Of a stretch of 55,310 bases of DNA, positions 34,213 to 42,406 are shown one piece after another. Source of the DNA: Hyphomicrobiaceae bacterium (GTDB taxonomy: Bacteria > Pseudomonadota > Alphaproteobacteria > Rhizobiales > Methyloligellaceae). Where the stretch lies: positions 1 through 55,310 of the forward strand of contig JALCBY010000024.1 of NCBI GenBank assembly GCA_028066055.1, given 5' to 3'. A program made the translations under genes and the position numbers. Numbering within the stretch: position 1 is the stretch's first letter; each line of letters begins with the position of its first letter. The notes beneath the pieces were generated by a model. It was not told where the DNA came from. It ran no database searches and saw only the letters and a program-made list of their open reading frames with translations.

Positions 34213-35028
34213 ATGGATCAAAGTGACTACAGCCGACTTGCCGCGGAACTGATCGCTGCCGCACACGACGCGGGCGCTCGCATTCTCGATCACTACGGCA
34301 ACGCCGAGGTTGAATTCAAGGACGACGCCAGCCCCGTCACGGTAGCAGATCGCGCGGCGGATGCCGTGCTTGTCGATGCGCTGAGGCGCATTGCGCCGGA
34401 CATTCCCGTGATCTCCGAAGAATCATCCCCGTCACAGAAAATCGCCGTCGATGGAGAATTTTTTCTCGTCGATCCCCTCGACGGGACAAAGGAATTCATC
34501 CATGGGCGTGACGAGTTTACGGTCAATGTCGCGTTGATCGATCATCGTGTCCCGCGATTCGGGATTGTCTATGCCCCCGCACTCGGTCAGGCCTTTGTTA
34601 CACGCGCACCGGATGAGGCCGTCAAACTCGAGCTGGACGCCCGGGCGCCGCTGCCGGATATCAATGAACTCGAGTTCTCGCCGATCGCGACGCGGGCCGC
34701 TGATCCAGGCAATCTCGTCGCCGCCGTAAGCCGGTCCCACATGGATGACGACACGGCGGCGTTTCTCGCCGAGCACGGCATTAACGACACCCATGTCTCC
34801 GGTTCCTCCCTCAAATTCTGCTGTATCGCCGAAGGTCTGGCCGACGTCTATCCCCGCTTCGGCCGCACCATGGAGTGGGATACGGCCGCAGGCCATGCCG
34901 TTCTTGCCGCAGCCGGAGGGACGGTGCTCGATGAAGCCGGCGCGCCGTTTACTTACGGCAAGCACGGTCAGGCATATGCCAACCCCGGATTTGTCGCCTG
35001 GGGGTCGAGCGCCCTGGCCGCGGGTTAA
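34213..35028 (+). CDS. cysQ: 3'(2'),5'-bisphosphate nucleotidase CysQ
   Basis: CysQ removes the 3'-phosphate of PAP, a by-product of sulfate assimilation, and belongs to the inositol monophosphatase superfamily. The 271-residue protein has the Mg/Li-binding motifs: VISEESSPSQK (Glu pair), FFLVDPLDGTKEFI (the DPLDGT signature) and MEWDTAAGHAVLAAAGG near the end. The phrase TVADRAADAVL is also typical. The ATG at 34213 was chosen because it starts the conserved helix; the upstream extension to 34129 is Arg/Pro-rich. The ribosome binding site is weak. No sulfate assimilation genes are adjacent. Confidence 0.92.
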   Translation: MDQSDYSRLAAELIAAAHDAGARILDHYGNAEVEFKDDASPVTVADRAADAVLVDALRRIAPDIPVISEESSPSQKIAVDGEFFLVDPLDGTKEFIHGRDEFTVNVALIDHRVPRFGIVYAPALGQAFVTRAPDEAVKLELDARAPLPDINELEFSPIATRAADPGNLVAAVSRSHMDDDTAAFLAEHGINDTHVSGSSLKFCCIAEGLADVYPRFGRTMEWDTAAGHAVLAAAGGTVLDEAGAPFTYGKHGQAYANPGFVAWGSSALAAG

Positions 35029-35055
35029 GAGGTTGGCCAATACTGAGCGTGCCTG

Positions 35056-35571
35056 CTAGCGCCCCGACGTACCCGGCAGGTCCTTGCCCAGTTTTTTCCA
35101 GTTGATAGAGGCCCGCTTCGTTACGGCATCCGGATTTCTTTTCCAAAGTTTCAGATTCTTCCGGTTCTGAAACAGAAGAAGCCGCCCCTTGTAAAACACC
35201 CACAACAACGGCTCGCCCTGCAACGTCAGCCCCCTTGAGAGAGCGAACGCATCATAGCCGGCAAAACGCGGCACATAAATCTCCGGATGCTTGGCAAACG
35301 CATCACGGTTGCCCGAGTTGAAAAAGCGCCACGCGGCACCGCCCCACTGATGTTCCAGACCGTTTCTGCCGCGCACCGGCCTTCTTTGCGTATGGTATGC
35401 AACCGGATCGTATCCGCCGATCGCGAAACCGGTGGCGTGATCGCGCCAGACAGCGGGAGCCGCCTGCACGGTCACTGCTTCACTGAGCAGATATTGCCCG
35501 CCCGCGATGACAAGCAGGGCAAGTGCGCCGCATGAAAGCCAACCCCGTTTTTCCGCCATCATCGGCACCAT
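35056..35571 (-). CDS. Membrane-anchored YHS-domain protein
   Basis: The 171-residue product has an N-terminal membrane anchor or uncleaved signal (WLSCGALALLVIAGGQYLL) and a periplasmic YHS-like domain with GGYDPVAYHTQRRPVRG, HQWGGAAWRFFNSGNRDAF and YVPRFAGYDAFALSRG. YHS proteins of this type usually have a Cys in the phrase GGYCAYA; here it is GYDAFA, so a typical metal site is missing. The last 40 residues are basic and contain LLLFQNRKNLKLWKRNPD. The function is unknown. It converges on cysQ. The start may be the second or third Met (35562 or 35559). Confidence 0.75.
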   Translation of the reverse strand: MVPMMAEKRGWLSCGALALLVIAGGQYLLSEAVTVQAAPAVWRDHATGFAIGGYDPVAYHTQRRPVRGRNGLEHQWGGAAWRFFNSGNRDAFAKHPEIYVPRFAGYDAFALSRGLTLQGEPLLWVFYKGRLLLFQNRKNLKLWKRNPDAVTKRASINWKKLGKDLPGTSGR

Positions 35572-35745
35572 TTCGACGTGGATGCAATGAACCGACGCGA
35601 GTTTGCGGCACAGTTGTTAAGAAAACGGCAAGCAACACGTGGGAGTACAATGGGGTAGGCATCGGATTAATGGTAGGTTCACACAGTGATTCGTTCCGCC
35701 GACGGGAAAAACTGAAAAGTGGCAGTAAGCGGACAAGGTCATCCC

Positions 35746-36444
35746 ATGCAAAAAACCATTCTCAATCGGTCTTTCACGTGGCGCGTTGCCGCGACGGTTC
35801 TGCTGGCGGCATTTGCGGCTCCGGCGTTCGCGCAATCGGCTGACGATGGCCCAACTCAACTGGGCCCGAGGACGGCAACCGGCTCCGCGCCACAGAGAAC
35901 CGCATACACACCGCCTCCCACTTATGGGCAGGACCCTTACGCACAACCGCAGAATGAAGAAGGGACCTACTCATCGGAAGAAATTCTCTCCGCCGGGCAC
36001 AGCTTTTTCGGGCGTGTTTCCACCGGGCTGGCGCGTGTCGTCGAATATGCCTTTTCAAAGTCAGGGCGGCCCAACGGTTACATTCTGGGTGAAGAAGCCG
36101 GCGGTGCGTTTGTTGCAGGCCTGCGTTATGGCGAGGGCACGCTTCACACCAAAGATGCGGGCGCCCACAAGGTCTTCTGGCAGGGCCCGTCGTTCGGATA
36201 CGATTTCGGCGCAGAAGGCTCCAAGACCATGGTGCTTGTCTACAATCTGCGGAGCCTTGACGACATTTACGGCAGGTTCGCCGGTGTCGACGGGTCGGCA
36301 TATTTCATCGGCGGTGTTGGGCTGACCTATCAGAAGCGCGATCACATCACGCTGGCGCCGATTCGTTCCGGTGTCGGACTACGTCTTGGGGCAAACGTCG
36401 GATACCTGAAATACACCCGCAGACCGACCTGGAATCCGTTCTAG
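35746..36444 (+). CDS. eipA: Envelope integrity protein EipA (DUF1134)
   Basis: EipA is a periplasmic small beta-barrel protein. It was described in Brucella and Caulobacter, where it contributes to envelope integrity and is a CtrA target in Brucella. The 232-residue protein has a signal peptide (TWRVAATVLLAAFAAPAFAQ), a Pro/Gln/Tyr-rich linker, and the DUF1134 core (SSEEILSAGHSFFGRVSTGL, GRPNGYILGEEAGGAFVAG, then RYGEGTLHTK and VFWQGPSFGYDFGAEGSK). ATG 35746 has AAGG 8 bases upstream; an in-frame GTG at 35719 is not needed. No CtrA box is obvious upstream. Confidence 0.9.
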   Translation: MQKTILNRSFTWRVAATVLLAAFAAPAFAQSADDGPTQLGPRTATGSAPQRTAYTPPPTYGQDPYAQPQNEEGTYSSEEILSAGHSFFGRVSTGLARVVEYAFSKSGRPNGYILGEEAGGAFVAGLRYGEGTLHTKDAGAHKVFWQGPSFGYDFGAEGSKTMVLVYNLRSLDDIYGRFAGVDGSAYFIGGVGLTYQKRDHITLAPIRSGVGLRLGANVGYLKYTRRPTWNPF

Positions 36445-36579
36445 GCGTTCGCAAAACCAATTGCCTGAACAGACTTAGACCACATTTGCCCGGCTAACGT
36501 CGCGCGGGTCTGGCCAACCGTGTCCGCAAGTGGCACATTCGCCCGACACACCATCGCGTTCGCACAGGCTTCGTTTGGC

Positions 36580-37587
36580 ATGATCGAAACGATAATGCTT
36601 TTCGCCCTCGGCTTTACCGCCGCCGGCATCTTGGCGTTGTTGATTGCGCCCGCCGCCTGGCGGCGCGCCGTCCGGCTGACCACGCGCAAGCTGCAGGCGA
36701 CGATGCCCATATCCGTCGCCGACATAAACGCCGACAAGGATCTGTTGCGCGCCGAATATGCGGTGGAAATCCGGCGGCTGGAGATGGCGCTGGAACGCGC
36801 CCAGAGCCGTGCTGCGCGGCATCTCATGGAACGCAACCAGCACAATGTGGAAATCGGAAAGCTCAAGGCAGAGATCGAAGAGCTGGAGCGCACGGTCGAG
36901 GAACGCAAACACGCCAGCAGCGTTCTTGAGCAGACGGTGCAGAAGCGCGTCCCCGAACTTGAGACCGACTTGGAACGCACATTGAACGTGGTCGCCGCAC
37001 GGGAACAGGAGATTGCGGAACGCGTGCGCGCCTATGACGTCCAGACCGAGTCACTAGAGTTCACCCAAGGAGTCATCCGCCGGCAAGAGGAGGAAATCGA
37101 GAAGCTGCGCGGAGCACTCGAAGGCGGGATTATCGGCCGCCTGACCCTCCGGCGCAAACGCGGCGGGTCGGATGATGACGAAGCGACGATGGCGCTGAAG
37201 AAGGAGAATGGCCGGTTGCAGGCCGAGTTGTCGCGCCTTCGTGAGGAGTTTGCCCGCCTCAGGGAAACCGAAATGGCCGACGCGGAAGGACTGCGGGCGG
37301 AAATGCAACGCCTCGCGGACATGATGCTGGCCCGCACGCCCGTTACCAAGAAGGCGGCCGAAAAGACTGCCCCGAAAACACCTGAAGCCACCGCCATGGA
37401 CGAGGCTGCGGAAAAACCCAAATCGCGCACTGCAAAGTCGACGCGCAAAAAGACGACCGCGCGCAAGGCAACGCCCAAGGCCAAGACCGCGGCCAGGGCA
37501 CGCAAAAGCCTGTCGGAACGTTTGGCGTCTCTGCGTCCGAAACGGGAAAAACAAAAGGAAAAAGAGAAAGAAAAGGAAGACGCCTGA
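36580..37587 (+). CDS. Inner-membrane coiled-coil protein with a basic tail
   Basis: The 335-residue product starts with one membrane helix (MIETIMLFALGFTAAGILAL) followed by RRAVRLTTRKLQATMPIS, suggesting an N-out, cytoplasmic-body topology. A long charged coiled coil of about 200 residues follows (EIRRLEMALERAQSRAARHL, then IEELERTVEERKHASSV). The tail, about 90 residues, is histone-H1-like and ends KREKQKEKEKEKEDA. Similar proteins are common in Hyphomicrobiales but I know of no assigned function. ATG 36580 is chosen over an in-frame GTG at 36520 because the conserved part begins there. It converges on the phosphatase gene with 7 bp between. Confidence 0.75.
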   Translation: MIETIMLFALGFTAAGILALLIAPAAWRRAVRLTTRKLQATMPISVADINADKDLLRAEYAVEIRRLEMALERAQSRAARHLMERNQHNVEIGKLKAEIEELERTVEERKHASSVLEQTVQKRVPELETDLERTLNVVAAREQEIAERVRAYDVQTESLEFTQGVIRRQEEEIEKLRGALEGGIIGRLTLRRKRGGSDDDEATMALKKENGRLQAELSRLREEFARLRETEMADAEGLRAEMQRLADMMLARTPVTKKAAEKTAPKTPEATAMDEAAEKPKSRTAKSTRKKTTARKATPKAKTAARARKSLSERLASLRPKREKQKEKEKEKEDA

Positions 37588-37594
37588 GGGGTAT

Positions 37595-38362
37595 TCAGTC
37601 CGCGCCCGCTTCCTCCGCGTGAAAGAAGGCGCGCTCCGAACCGGCAAGCCGCAACGCCGTCAACCGCCCATAGACCCACGCACCTGTGTCGATCCCGATC
37701 CGGTTTCTTCGTTCCACCGGCTCCGGACCCGGTGTGTGCCCGTGCACGACAATGCAGCCGAAATCCTCATCACGGTCGAGAAAGTCATCGCGTATCCATA
37801 GCGCATCGTTGCGCGCCTGGGCGTCGAGCGGTACGCCCGGACGAATGCCGGCATGCACGAAGTAATAGTCCCCCAGCTTCACCGAGAGCGGCAGACCTCT
37901 CAGGAACGCCAGGTGTGATAGCGGCAGGGCCGCGAAAAGCTGATCGCGGCATTGAATGAATGCCGGCAGCGGGGCGTCTTCGCCGGGAGCACCCACTCCA
38001 TATGACGCAAGCGTTGCCGCCGCGCCGTTCCTCAACCAGTGTGGAAGCAGCGTCGGATCGTCGAGAAAATCGAGCAGGATGGCCTCATGGTTTCCCATCA
38101 GGCAGTGCGCCTCAAACCCGTCCGGCAGTCCCGATACAAGCCGCTCGATCACGCCAGCGCTGTCCGGACCACGGTCGATATAATCACCGACGAACACCAG
38201 AAAGCGCTTTGTGACATCGGATGTCTTGTCCGCGTCGATTACAATCTGCGAGAGAATGTCATCGAGCAGATGCAGCTGTCCATGCACATCGCCGACCGCA
38301 TAAATGAGTACATCTTCCGGCGCCGAATAGATTTGGTGCGCCATGGGGTCGCTCTTGCTCAT
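37595..38362 (-). CDS. Serine/threonine protein phosphatase-like metallophosphoesterase
   Basis: The product, about 255 residues, shows every PPP-family motif: YAVGDVHGQLHLL (GDxHG), FVGDYIDRGPDS (GDxxDRG), LMGNHEAILLDFL (GNHE), YYFVHAGIRPGVPL and CIVVHGHTPGPEP. These bind two metal ions. The closest types are the bacterial PrpA/ApaH-like phosphatases that act on phosphoproteins or on dinucleoside polyphosphates; which applies cannot be decided here. The start is uncertain: ATG 38362 is used, and in-frame starts extend to 38452. Genes of this kind are often single, as here. Confidence 0.85.
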   Translation of the reverse strand: MSKSDPMAHQIYSAPEDVLIYAVGDVHGQLHLLDDILSQIVIDADKTSDVTKRFLVFVGDYIDRGPDSAGVIERLVSGLPDGFEAHCLMGNHEAILLDFLDDPTLLPHWLRNGAAATLASYGVGAPGEDAPLPAFIQCRDQLFAALPLSHLAFLRGLPLSVKLGDYYFVHAGIRPGVPLDAQARNDALWIRDDFLDRDEDFGCIVVHGHTPGPEPVERRNRIGIDTGAWVYGRLTALRLAGSERAFFHAEEAGAD

Positions 38363-38458
38363 TAGGTTTCGGCAATTCGTTTCAAGCCACATTGCCATCA
38401 GTCCGCCAATTGACTTACCTTCGGAAAGATGGCCCGCAAGCGCAGGAGGCAATTGTCG

Positions 38459-38824
38459 ATGAGAAAAACCAAATTGCTAGGAATTTGGGTTGCGATTGCG
38501 GTATTGGCAAGTGCTGAATCCATCCCAAGCCTCGCTCGCTCACAATTCCCGATCGAAGGCAGTATGGCTAATACGTTCTTGGAATTCTGCTCTACAAAAA
38601 AGGATACTGTACTGCGCAAATTGGAGCCTAAACAGAAGGCCTATTTAACGAACGAACGGTACGGCTCGTTTTGCAATTGCTATGGTTATCTTTTAGCAAA
38701 AGGCATGGGTAAATTGACATCTGCCGATGAAATTAAGAATGGAAAATCAACGATAACTCTTGAGAAAACTAGGAAACTAGAGGATTTTGTTGTTGATTGG
38801 TGCTATAAACACGTAAAGAAATAA
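38459..38824 (+). CDS. Small secreted cysteine-containing protein in AT-rich DNA
   Basis: The 121-residue product has a signal peptide (LLGIWVAIAVLASAESIPS) and four Cys in the mature part (FCSTKK, SFCNCYGYL, VDWCYKH), which could form two disulfides in the periplasm. The ATG has AGGAGG about 9 bases upstream. Its codons and the following 200 bp are much richer in A+T than the flanking genes, and the patch ends near the 3' end of tRNA-Glu, which suggests later acquisition. I recognise no family with confidence. Confidence 0.65.
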   Translation: MRKTKLLGIWVAIAVLASAESIPSLARSQFPIEGSMANTFLEFCSTKKDTVLRKLEPKQKAYLTNERYGSFCNCYGYLLAKGMGKLTSADEIKNGKSTITLEKTRKLEDFVVDWCYKHVKK

Positions 38825-39032
38825 AATATTAGATATTATATTTATAATTTTATCCGAATGACTGAGTGTTTGCTTGCACAATGGCAAAATCCAGTGTCAG
38901 CGATCAGAACAGCGCGTGCGTGCCGGTCTGCTCCATTTTCACAGCGAACAGCCGCCGAACAAAAAGTTGAAACTTTCCGGGCCAAAAAATTGAGTCTGGC
39001 ATCCGCCCAAGCCGCCAAGTCTCTGAAATAAT
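38825..39032. other. AT-rich gap next to tRNA-Glu
   Basis: The first 40 bp are almost only A and T (AAATATTAGATATTATATTT), then composition returns to normal before the tRNA. I see no gene, no integrase fragment and no duplicated tRNA 3' end. Confidence 0.4.
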
Positions 39033-39108
39033 TGGCACCCCGTACGGGACTCGAACCCGTGTTTCCGGCGTGAGAGGCCGGCGTCCTAGACCGCTAGACG
39101 AACGGGGC
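39033..39108 (-). tRNA. tRNA-Glu (anticodon CUC)
   Basis: The minus strand gives a full cloverleaf: acceptor GCCCCGT/ACGGGGT (one G:U pair at the first position), D arm, anticodon stem CCGGC/GCCGG around loop CTCTCAC with anticodon CUC, T arm with GTTCGAGTC, and an encoded CCA at 39033-39035. CUC is a glutamate anticodon and the body is typical of tRNA-Glu. Confidence 0.93.
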
Positions 39109-39161
39109 GCAAGCGGTCGGTAATTCTCAGCTATAGCTTGCACGCACAGCGCCGATCAAGC

Positions 39162-39527
39162 CTATTCGCTCTTGACCGGGATGCGGGTAACGACCTTCCC
39201 CGTGCCAAGGTCGATGATCCGGATTTCCGCGCCGCGCGGACCGGTCAGGTGTACCGCCAGGCGATTGTCGCCGAGAGCCATTTGCGAAATCGCCATGCCC
39301 TTGGGCACCACCAGATCGGCGACCGTGCCGCCTGGTGCTGCAGGCGCATTCGCAGGCGCGCTTTCGCTCAGGTTCGAGGCCTGATAGACAATGGCCGACA
39401 TGACGAAGGCGAAACCGCCAACCAGCAGGATGCCCATCACGATAACCGCGATCTTGAGAATCCTGACCTGACGCGGCGTGAAAACCGTGCCCGGCACGAC
39501 ATCTGACTGAGTTTCGGTTTTCGCCAT
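39162..39527 (-). CDS. Small inner-membrane protein (DUF6476-like)
   Basis: The 121-residue protein has a cytoplasmic N-terminus (VPGTVFTPRQVRILKIAV), one membrane helix (IVMGILLVGGFAFVMSAIVY) and a periplasmic domain with VADLVVPKGMAISQMALGDN and RLAVHLTGPRGAEIRIIDL. It resembles small conserved membrane proteins of alphaproteobacteria (DUF6476, from memory, not checked). The function is unknown. Its start codon is only 21 bp from the start of the divergent rluD gene. Confidence 0.7.
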   Translation of the reverse strand: MAKTETQSDVVPGTVFTPRQVRILKIAVIVMGILLVGGFAFVMSAIVYQASNLSESAPANAPAAPGGTVADLVVPKGMAISQMALGDNRLAVHLTGPRGAEIRIIDLGTGKVVTRIPVKSE

Positions 39528-39548
39528 AGTTCAAACTTTCCTGGGCCA

Positions 39549-40562
39549 ATGAGCGACAGCACAACCGCAGACAATGTGACCCGCTTCAGTGTCGAGGCAC
39601 GTGCCGACGACGAGGGAGAACGCCTCGACCGGTTTCTCGCAAATCACATGCCCGACATGAGCCGTTCGCGGTTGAAGGACCTGATCAAGGCGGGTCATGC
39701 AGCGCAAGACGGGCGCACGATAGTTGAGCCCAATTTGCGGGTCAAACGCGGCGAACGCTACGACATTGATGTTCCGCCCCCTGAACCCGCGACGCCGCTG
39801 GGCGAAGCGATCCCGTTGAATGTCGTCTATGAGGACGACGCGCTCATCGTCATCGACAAACCGGCGGGGCTGGTGGTGCACCCGGCCGCGGGAAACTGGA
39901 CGGGAACACTCGTCAATGCGCTCATCGCCCATTGCGGGGAGAGTCTGTCGGGAATTGGCGGTGTGAAACGGCCCGGCATCGTCCATCGGATCGACAAGGA
40001 AACGAGCGGTCTGATGGTCGTTGCCAAGACCGACGCCGCCCACCGGGCGCTTGCCAAGCAATTTGCCGATCATGGCCGAACGGGAGCACTAGAGCGCAGC
40101 TACGACGCCCTTGTTTGGGGTGTTCCCTACCCGCCGAAAGGCACCGTCGATGCCGCGCTCGCCCGCAAACCGCAGAACCGGCAGAAGATGAGCATTGTAT
40201 CGGACGCGGGAAAACATGCAGTGACGCACTATCAAGTCGTCGAGCGCTATGGCCGCGGCGAGCAGCATGTTGCGTCCCGCGTGACCTGCCGACTCGAAAC
40301 CGGCCGGACGCACCAGATTCGGGTCCACATGGCGCATATCGGCCACCCGCTGATCGGCGACCCTGTCTATGGCACCGGCTTCAGATCAAAAACGCAGCTT
40401 TTGCCCGAGCAGGCGCGCAGATCGGTCGACAAACTGCCCCGCCAGGCGCTTCACGCAGGCGTTCTGGGGTTCGAACACCCACTAACCGGCACCCACATGC
40501 GATTCGAGAGCGAACTACCGAAAGATCTGTTGCGGATCGTCAAACACTTGTCGGAAATCTAA
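39549..40562 (+). CDS. rluD: RluA-family 23S rRNA pseudouridine synthase (RluD-like)
   Basis: RluD makes pseudouridines 1911, 1915 and 1917 in helix 69 of 23S rRNA. The 337-residue protein has an N-terminal S4 RNA-binding domain (RLDRFLANHMPDMSRSRLKD). The catalytic domain carries the active-site Asp in GIVHRIDKETSGLMVVAKT, preceded by VVHPAAGNWTGTLVNAL and followed by RLETGRTHQIRVHMAHIGHP. All match RluD/RluC-type enzymes, and the length favours RluD. No ribosome binding site is clear before the ATG; an in-frame GTG at 39576 is possible. It is followed by a terminator and then rpoH, an arrangement common in alphaproteobacteria. Confidence 0.9.
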   Translation: MSDSTTADNVTRFSVEARADDEGERLDRFLANHMPDMSRSRLKDLIKAGHAAQDGRTIVEPNLRVKRGERYDIDVPPPEPATPLGEAIPLNVVYEDDALIVIDKPAGLVVHPAAGNWTGTLVNALIAHCGESLSGIGGVKRPGIVHRIDKETSGLMVVAKTDAAHRALAKQFADHGRTGALERSYDALVWGVPYPPKGTVDAALARKPQNRQKMSIVSDAGKHAVTHYQVVERYGRGEQHVASRVTCRLETGRTHQIRVHMAHIGHPLIGDPVYGTGFRSKTQLLPEQARRSVDKLPRQALHAGVLGFEHPLTGTHMRFESELPKDLLRIVKHLSEI

Positions 40563-40590
40563 AAAATAGACCCAATAGGGTGTTTTTTTA
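40561..40590 (+). terminator. Terminator between rluD and rpoH
   Basis: A short ACCC-AATA-GGGT hairpin (40570-40581) is flanked by A-rich sequence and followed by seven T residues at 40583-40589, so it can act as a rho-independent terminator. The A and T runs may extend the stem. The sequence CCCCTATATTA at 40603-40613 further on could be a -10 element for rpoH and resembles the heat-shock -10 (CCCCATNT), but I see no matching -35. Confidence 0.65.
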
Positions 40591-40668
40591 ACCGTCTTTC
40601 CCCTATATTAGGCGAGCTCGGGGGGCGAGTGCCGCATGGAGTAGTGCTTTCCCTGGGGAAATCATAAA

Positions 40669-41556
40669 ATGGCGACAAAATCATTACCCACCGTTAGCGG
40701 ACAGGGCGGACTGTCCCGCTACCTCGATGAAATCCGCAAGTTCCCGATGTTGGAGCCGGATCAGGAGTACATGCTTGCCAAAAGCTGGCGCGAGCATGAC
40801 GACCGGGACGCGGCCCACCAACTGGTGACTTCGCATCTGCGGCTGGTTGCGCGCATTGCCATGGGCTATCGCGGCTACGGCCTGCCGATCGGCGAAGTCA
40901 TCTCGGAAGGAAATGTCGGCCTGATGCAGGCGGTGAAGCGGTTTGATCCGGACAAGGGGTTCCGTCTTGCCACATATGCAATGTGGTGGATTCGCGCCGC
41001 GATTCAGGAATACATCCTGCGCTCGTGGAGCCTTGTAAAAATGGGCACCACCGCCAGCCAGAAGAAGCTGTTCTTCAATCTGCGCAAGATCAAGGGCCAG
41101 TTGAAGGCGTTCGACGACGGCGACCTGCATCCCGATCACGTGAAGAAGATCTCCACGCGCCTTGGCGTACCCGAGGAAGACGTGGTCTCGATGAACAGAC
41201 GCCTGTCCGGCGACAGCTCTCTCAATGCGCCGGTTCGTACCGACTCTGAAAGCGGCGAGTGGCAGGACTGGCTGGTGGACGACACCGAGGATCAGGAGAC
41301 GGCGCTCGGCAAAAGCCAGGAACTGGATCGCCGGCGCGAGTTGCTGAAGGAGGCGATGAAAGGCCTGAACGAGCGCGAGAAGCGGATTTTCCTGGCGCGC
41401 CGGCTGTCGGAAGACCCCGTTACGCTTGAGGATCTCTCCGGTGAATTCGGCGTCAGCCGTGAGCGTATCCGCCAGATCGAGGTGCGCGCATTCGAAAAAG
41501 TCCAGAAAGCCGTCCAGAAAGCATCCGCCAAGGCGGACGCGGCTCCTGCACAGTAG
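40669..41556 (+). CDS. rpoH: RNA polymerase sigma-32 factor RpoH
   Basis: RpoH directs RNA polymerase to heat-shock promoters. The 295-residue protein has the RpoH region 1.2/2 sequence (SRYLDEIRKFPMLEPDQEYM), the core region 2 EGNVGLMQAVKRFDPDKGFR and ATYAMWWIRAAIQEYILRSW. The RpoH box QKKLFFNLRKIK is diagnostic, and region 4 HTH is present (EFGVSRERIRQIEVRAFEKV). Alphaproteobacteria often carry two or more rpoH genes; this sequence cannot tell which copy it is. GGGG lies 11-14 bases before the ATG. A hairpin follows the gene. Confidence 0.96.
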   Translation: MATKSLPTVSGQGGLSRYLDEIRKFPMLEPDQEYMLAKSWREHDDRDAAHQLVTSHLRLVARIAMGYRGYGLPIGEVISEGNVGLMQAVKRFDPDKGFRLATYAMWWIRAAIQEYILRSWSLVKMGTTASQKKLFFNLRKIKGQLKAFDDGDLHPDHVKKISTRLGVPEEDVVSMNRRLSGDSSLNAPVRTDSESGEWQDWLVDDTEDQETALGKSQELDRRRELLKEAMKGLNEREKRIFLARRLSEDPVTLEDLSGEFGVSRERIRQIEVRAFEKVQKAVQKASAKADAAPAQ

Positions 41557-41600
41557 AGCGCAAACCAGGCGCCTTTTCCTCGTCGCCCACCTATTATTGA

Positions 41601-41626
41601 GGTGCGCGTGCCGGCGGGCACCGCAC
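41601..41626 (+). terminator. Hairpin after rpoH
   Basis: GGTGCG-C-GTGCC pairs with GGCAC-CGCACC through an 11-bp stem with one bulged C and a GGCG loop, 44 bp after the rpoH stop. No T-run follows, so it is a possible terminator or mRNA-stabilising element. Confidence 0.4.
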
Positions 41627-41751
41627 CTGCAATATTTGATCAACACTGTTTGACGATCCAGCGCCTTTGCGCGGATGTGATTTGCCATTACAACGTGCTT
41701 TGACGTTACAACGCTATGAATTTCCCCCCGCCGGACTTGCAGGAGATGGCC

Positions 41752-42318
41752 ATGACCCCTCATTCGATTCTTTATCCCAGACAACCCGTTCCGGAACTGA
41801 GCGTCCCTCTTGCCGGAGGCGGCACGTGGACGCTTGCCGATCAGACGCCGGAAAACTTCACGATGATCGTGTTTTACCGCGGTTATCACTGCCCGATTTG
41901 TTCCAAATATCTGGGCGACCTGAACAAGAAGCTCGGACGGTTTGGCGACCTCGGCGTCACGGCGATCGCCATCACCAACGATGGCCAGGAGCGCGCGGAA
42001 AAATCCAAAACCGAATGGGAACTCGACGCACTGCCCATCGGTTATGATTTGTCACTCGACAAGGCACGGGAATGGGGTCTGTTCATTTCCACAAGCAAGG
42101 GCAAGACATCCATCGGCGTCGAGGAAACACCGCTTTTCGTCGAGCCCGGCTTGTTCCTGGTGCGTCCGGACGGAACGCTTTACTGGTCGAGCATCCAGAC
42201 CATGCCGTTCGCGCGCCCGAGCTTTGCCGAGGTACTCGGCGCAGTTCAGAAAGTGCTGGAGATGAATTATCCGGCGCGCGGCGAGGTGATCGACTATCAG
42301 GCGGTTGCGGCGGAATAG
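41752..42318 (+). CDS. AhpC/TSA-family peroxiredoxin-like protein
   Basis: The 188-residue cytoplasmic protein has a thioredoxin-like fold with the phrase MIVFYRGYHCPICSKYLGDL. A CxxC pair at the peroxiredoxin-like position replaces the single peroxidatic Cys of classical AhpC. Later phrases GVEETPLFVEPGLFLVRPDG and LYWSSIQTMPFARPS place it in the peroxiredoxin-like subfamily common in proteobacteria, which probably reduces peroxides or disulfides. AGGAG lies 6 bases before ATG 41752, which decides the start over an in-frame ATG at 41746. It is transcribed alone after rpoH. Confidence 0.85.
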   Translation: MTPHSILYPRQPVPELSVPLAGGGTWTLADQTPENFTMIVFYRGYHCPICSKYLGDLNKKLGRFGDLGVTAIAITNDGQERAEKSKTEWELDALPIGYDLSLDKAREWGLFISTSKGKTSIGVEETPLFVEPGLFLVRPDGTLYWSSIQTMPFARPSFAEVLGAVQKVLEMNYPARGEVIDYQAVAAE

Positions 42319-42406
42319 CTGTAACTCAGGAAGCAACAACACCCTCGGCCACGCGACCAATTGCGTGATCGCCGCGACATGGCCGGACCGGTTATGATCG
42401 AAGGCG

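Noticed and set aside
36531-36548. TGGCACATTCGCCCGACA as a second sigma-54 promoter
   Set aside because: The -24 element is good but the -12 GC is missing at the required spacing.
38881-39110. A plus-strand peptide reading through tRNA-Glu with a PYGTRTR-like sequence
   Set aside because: This is the well-known spurious translation of a tRNA gene and its flank.
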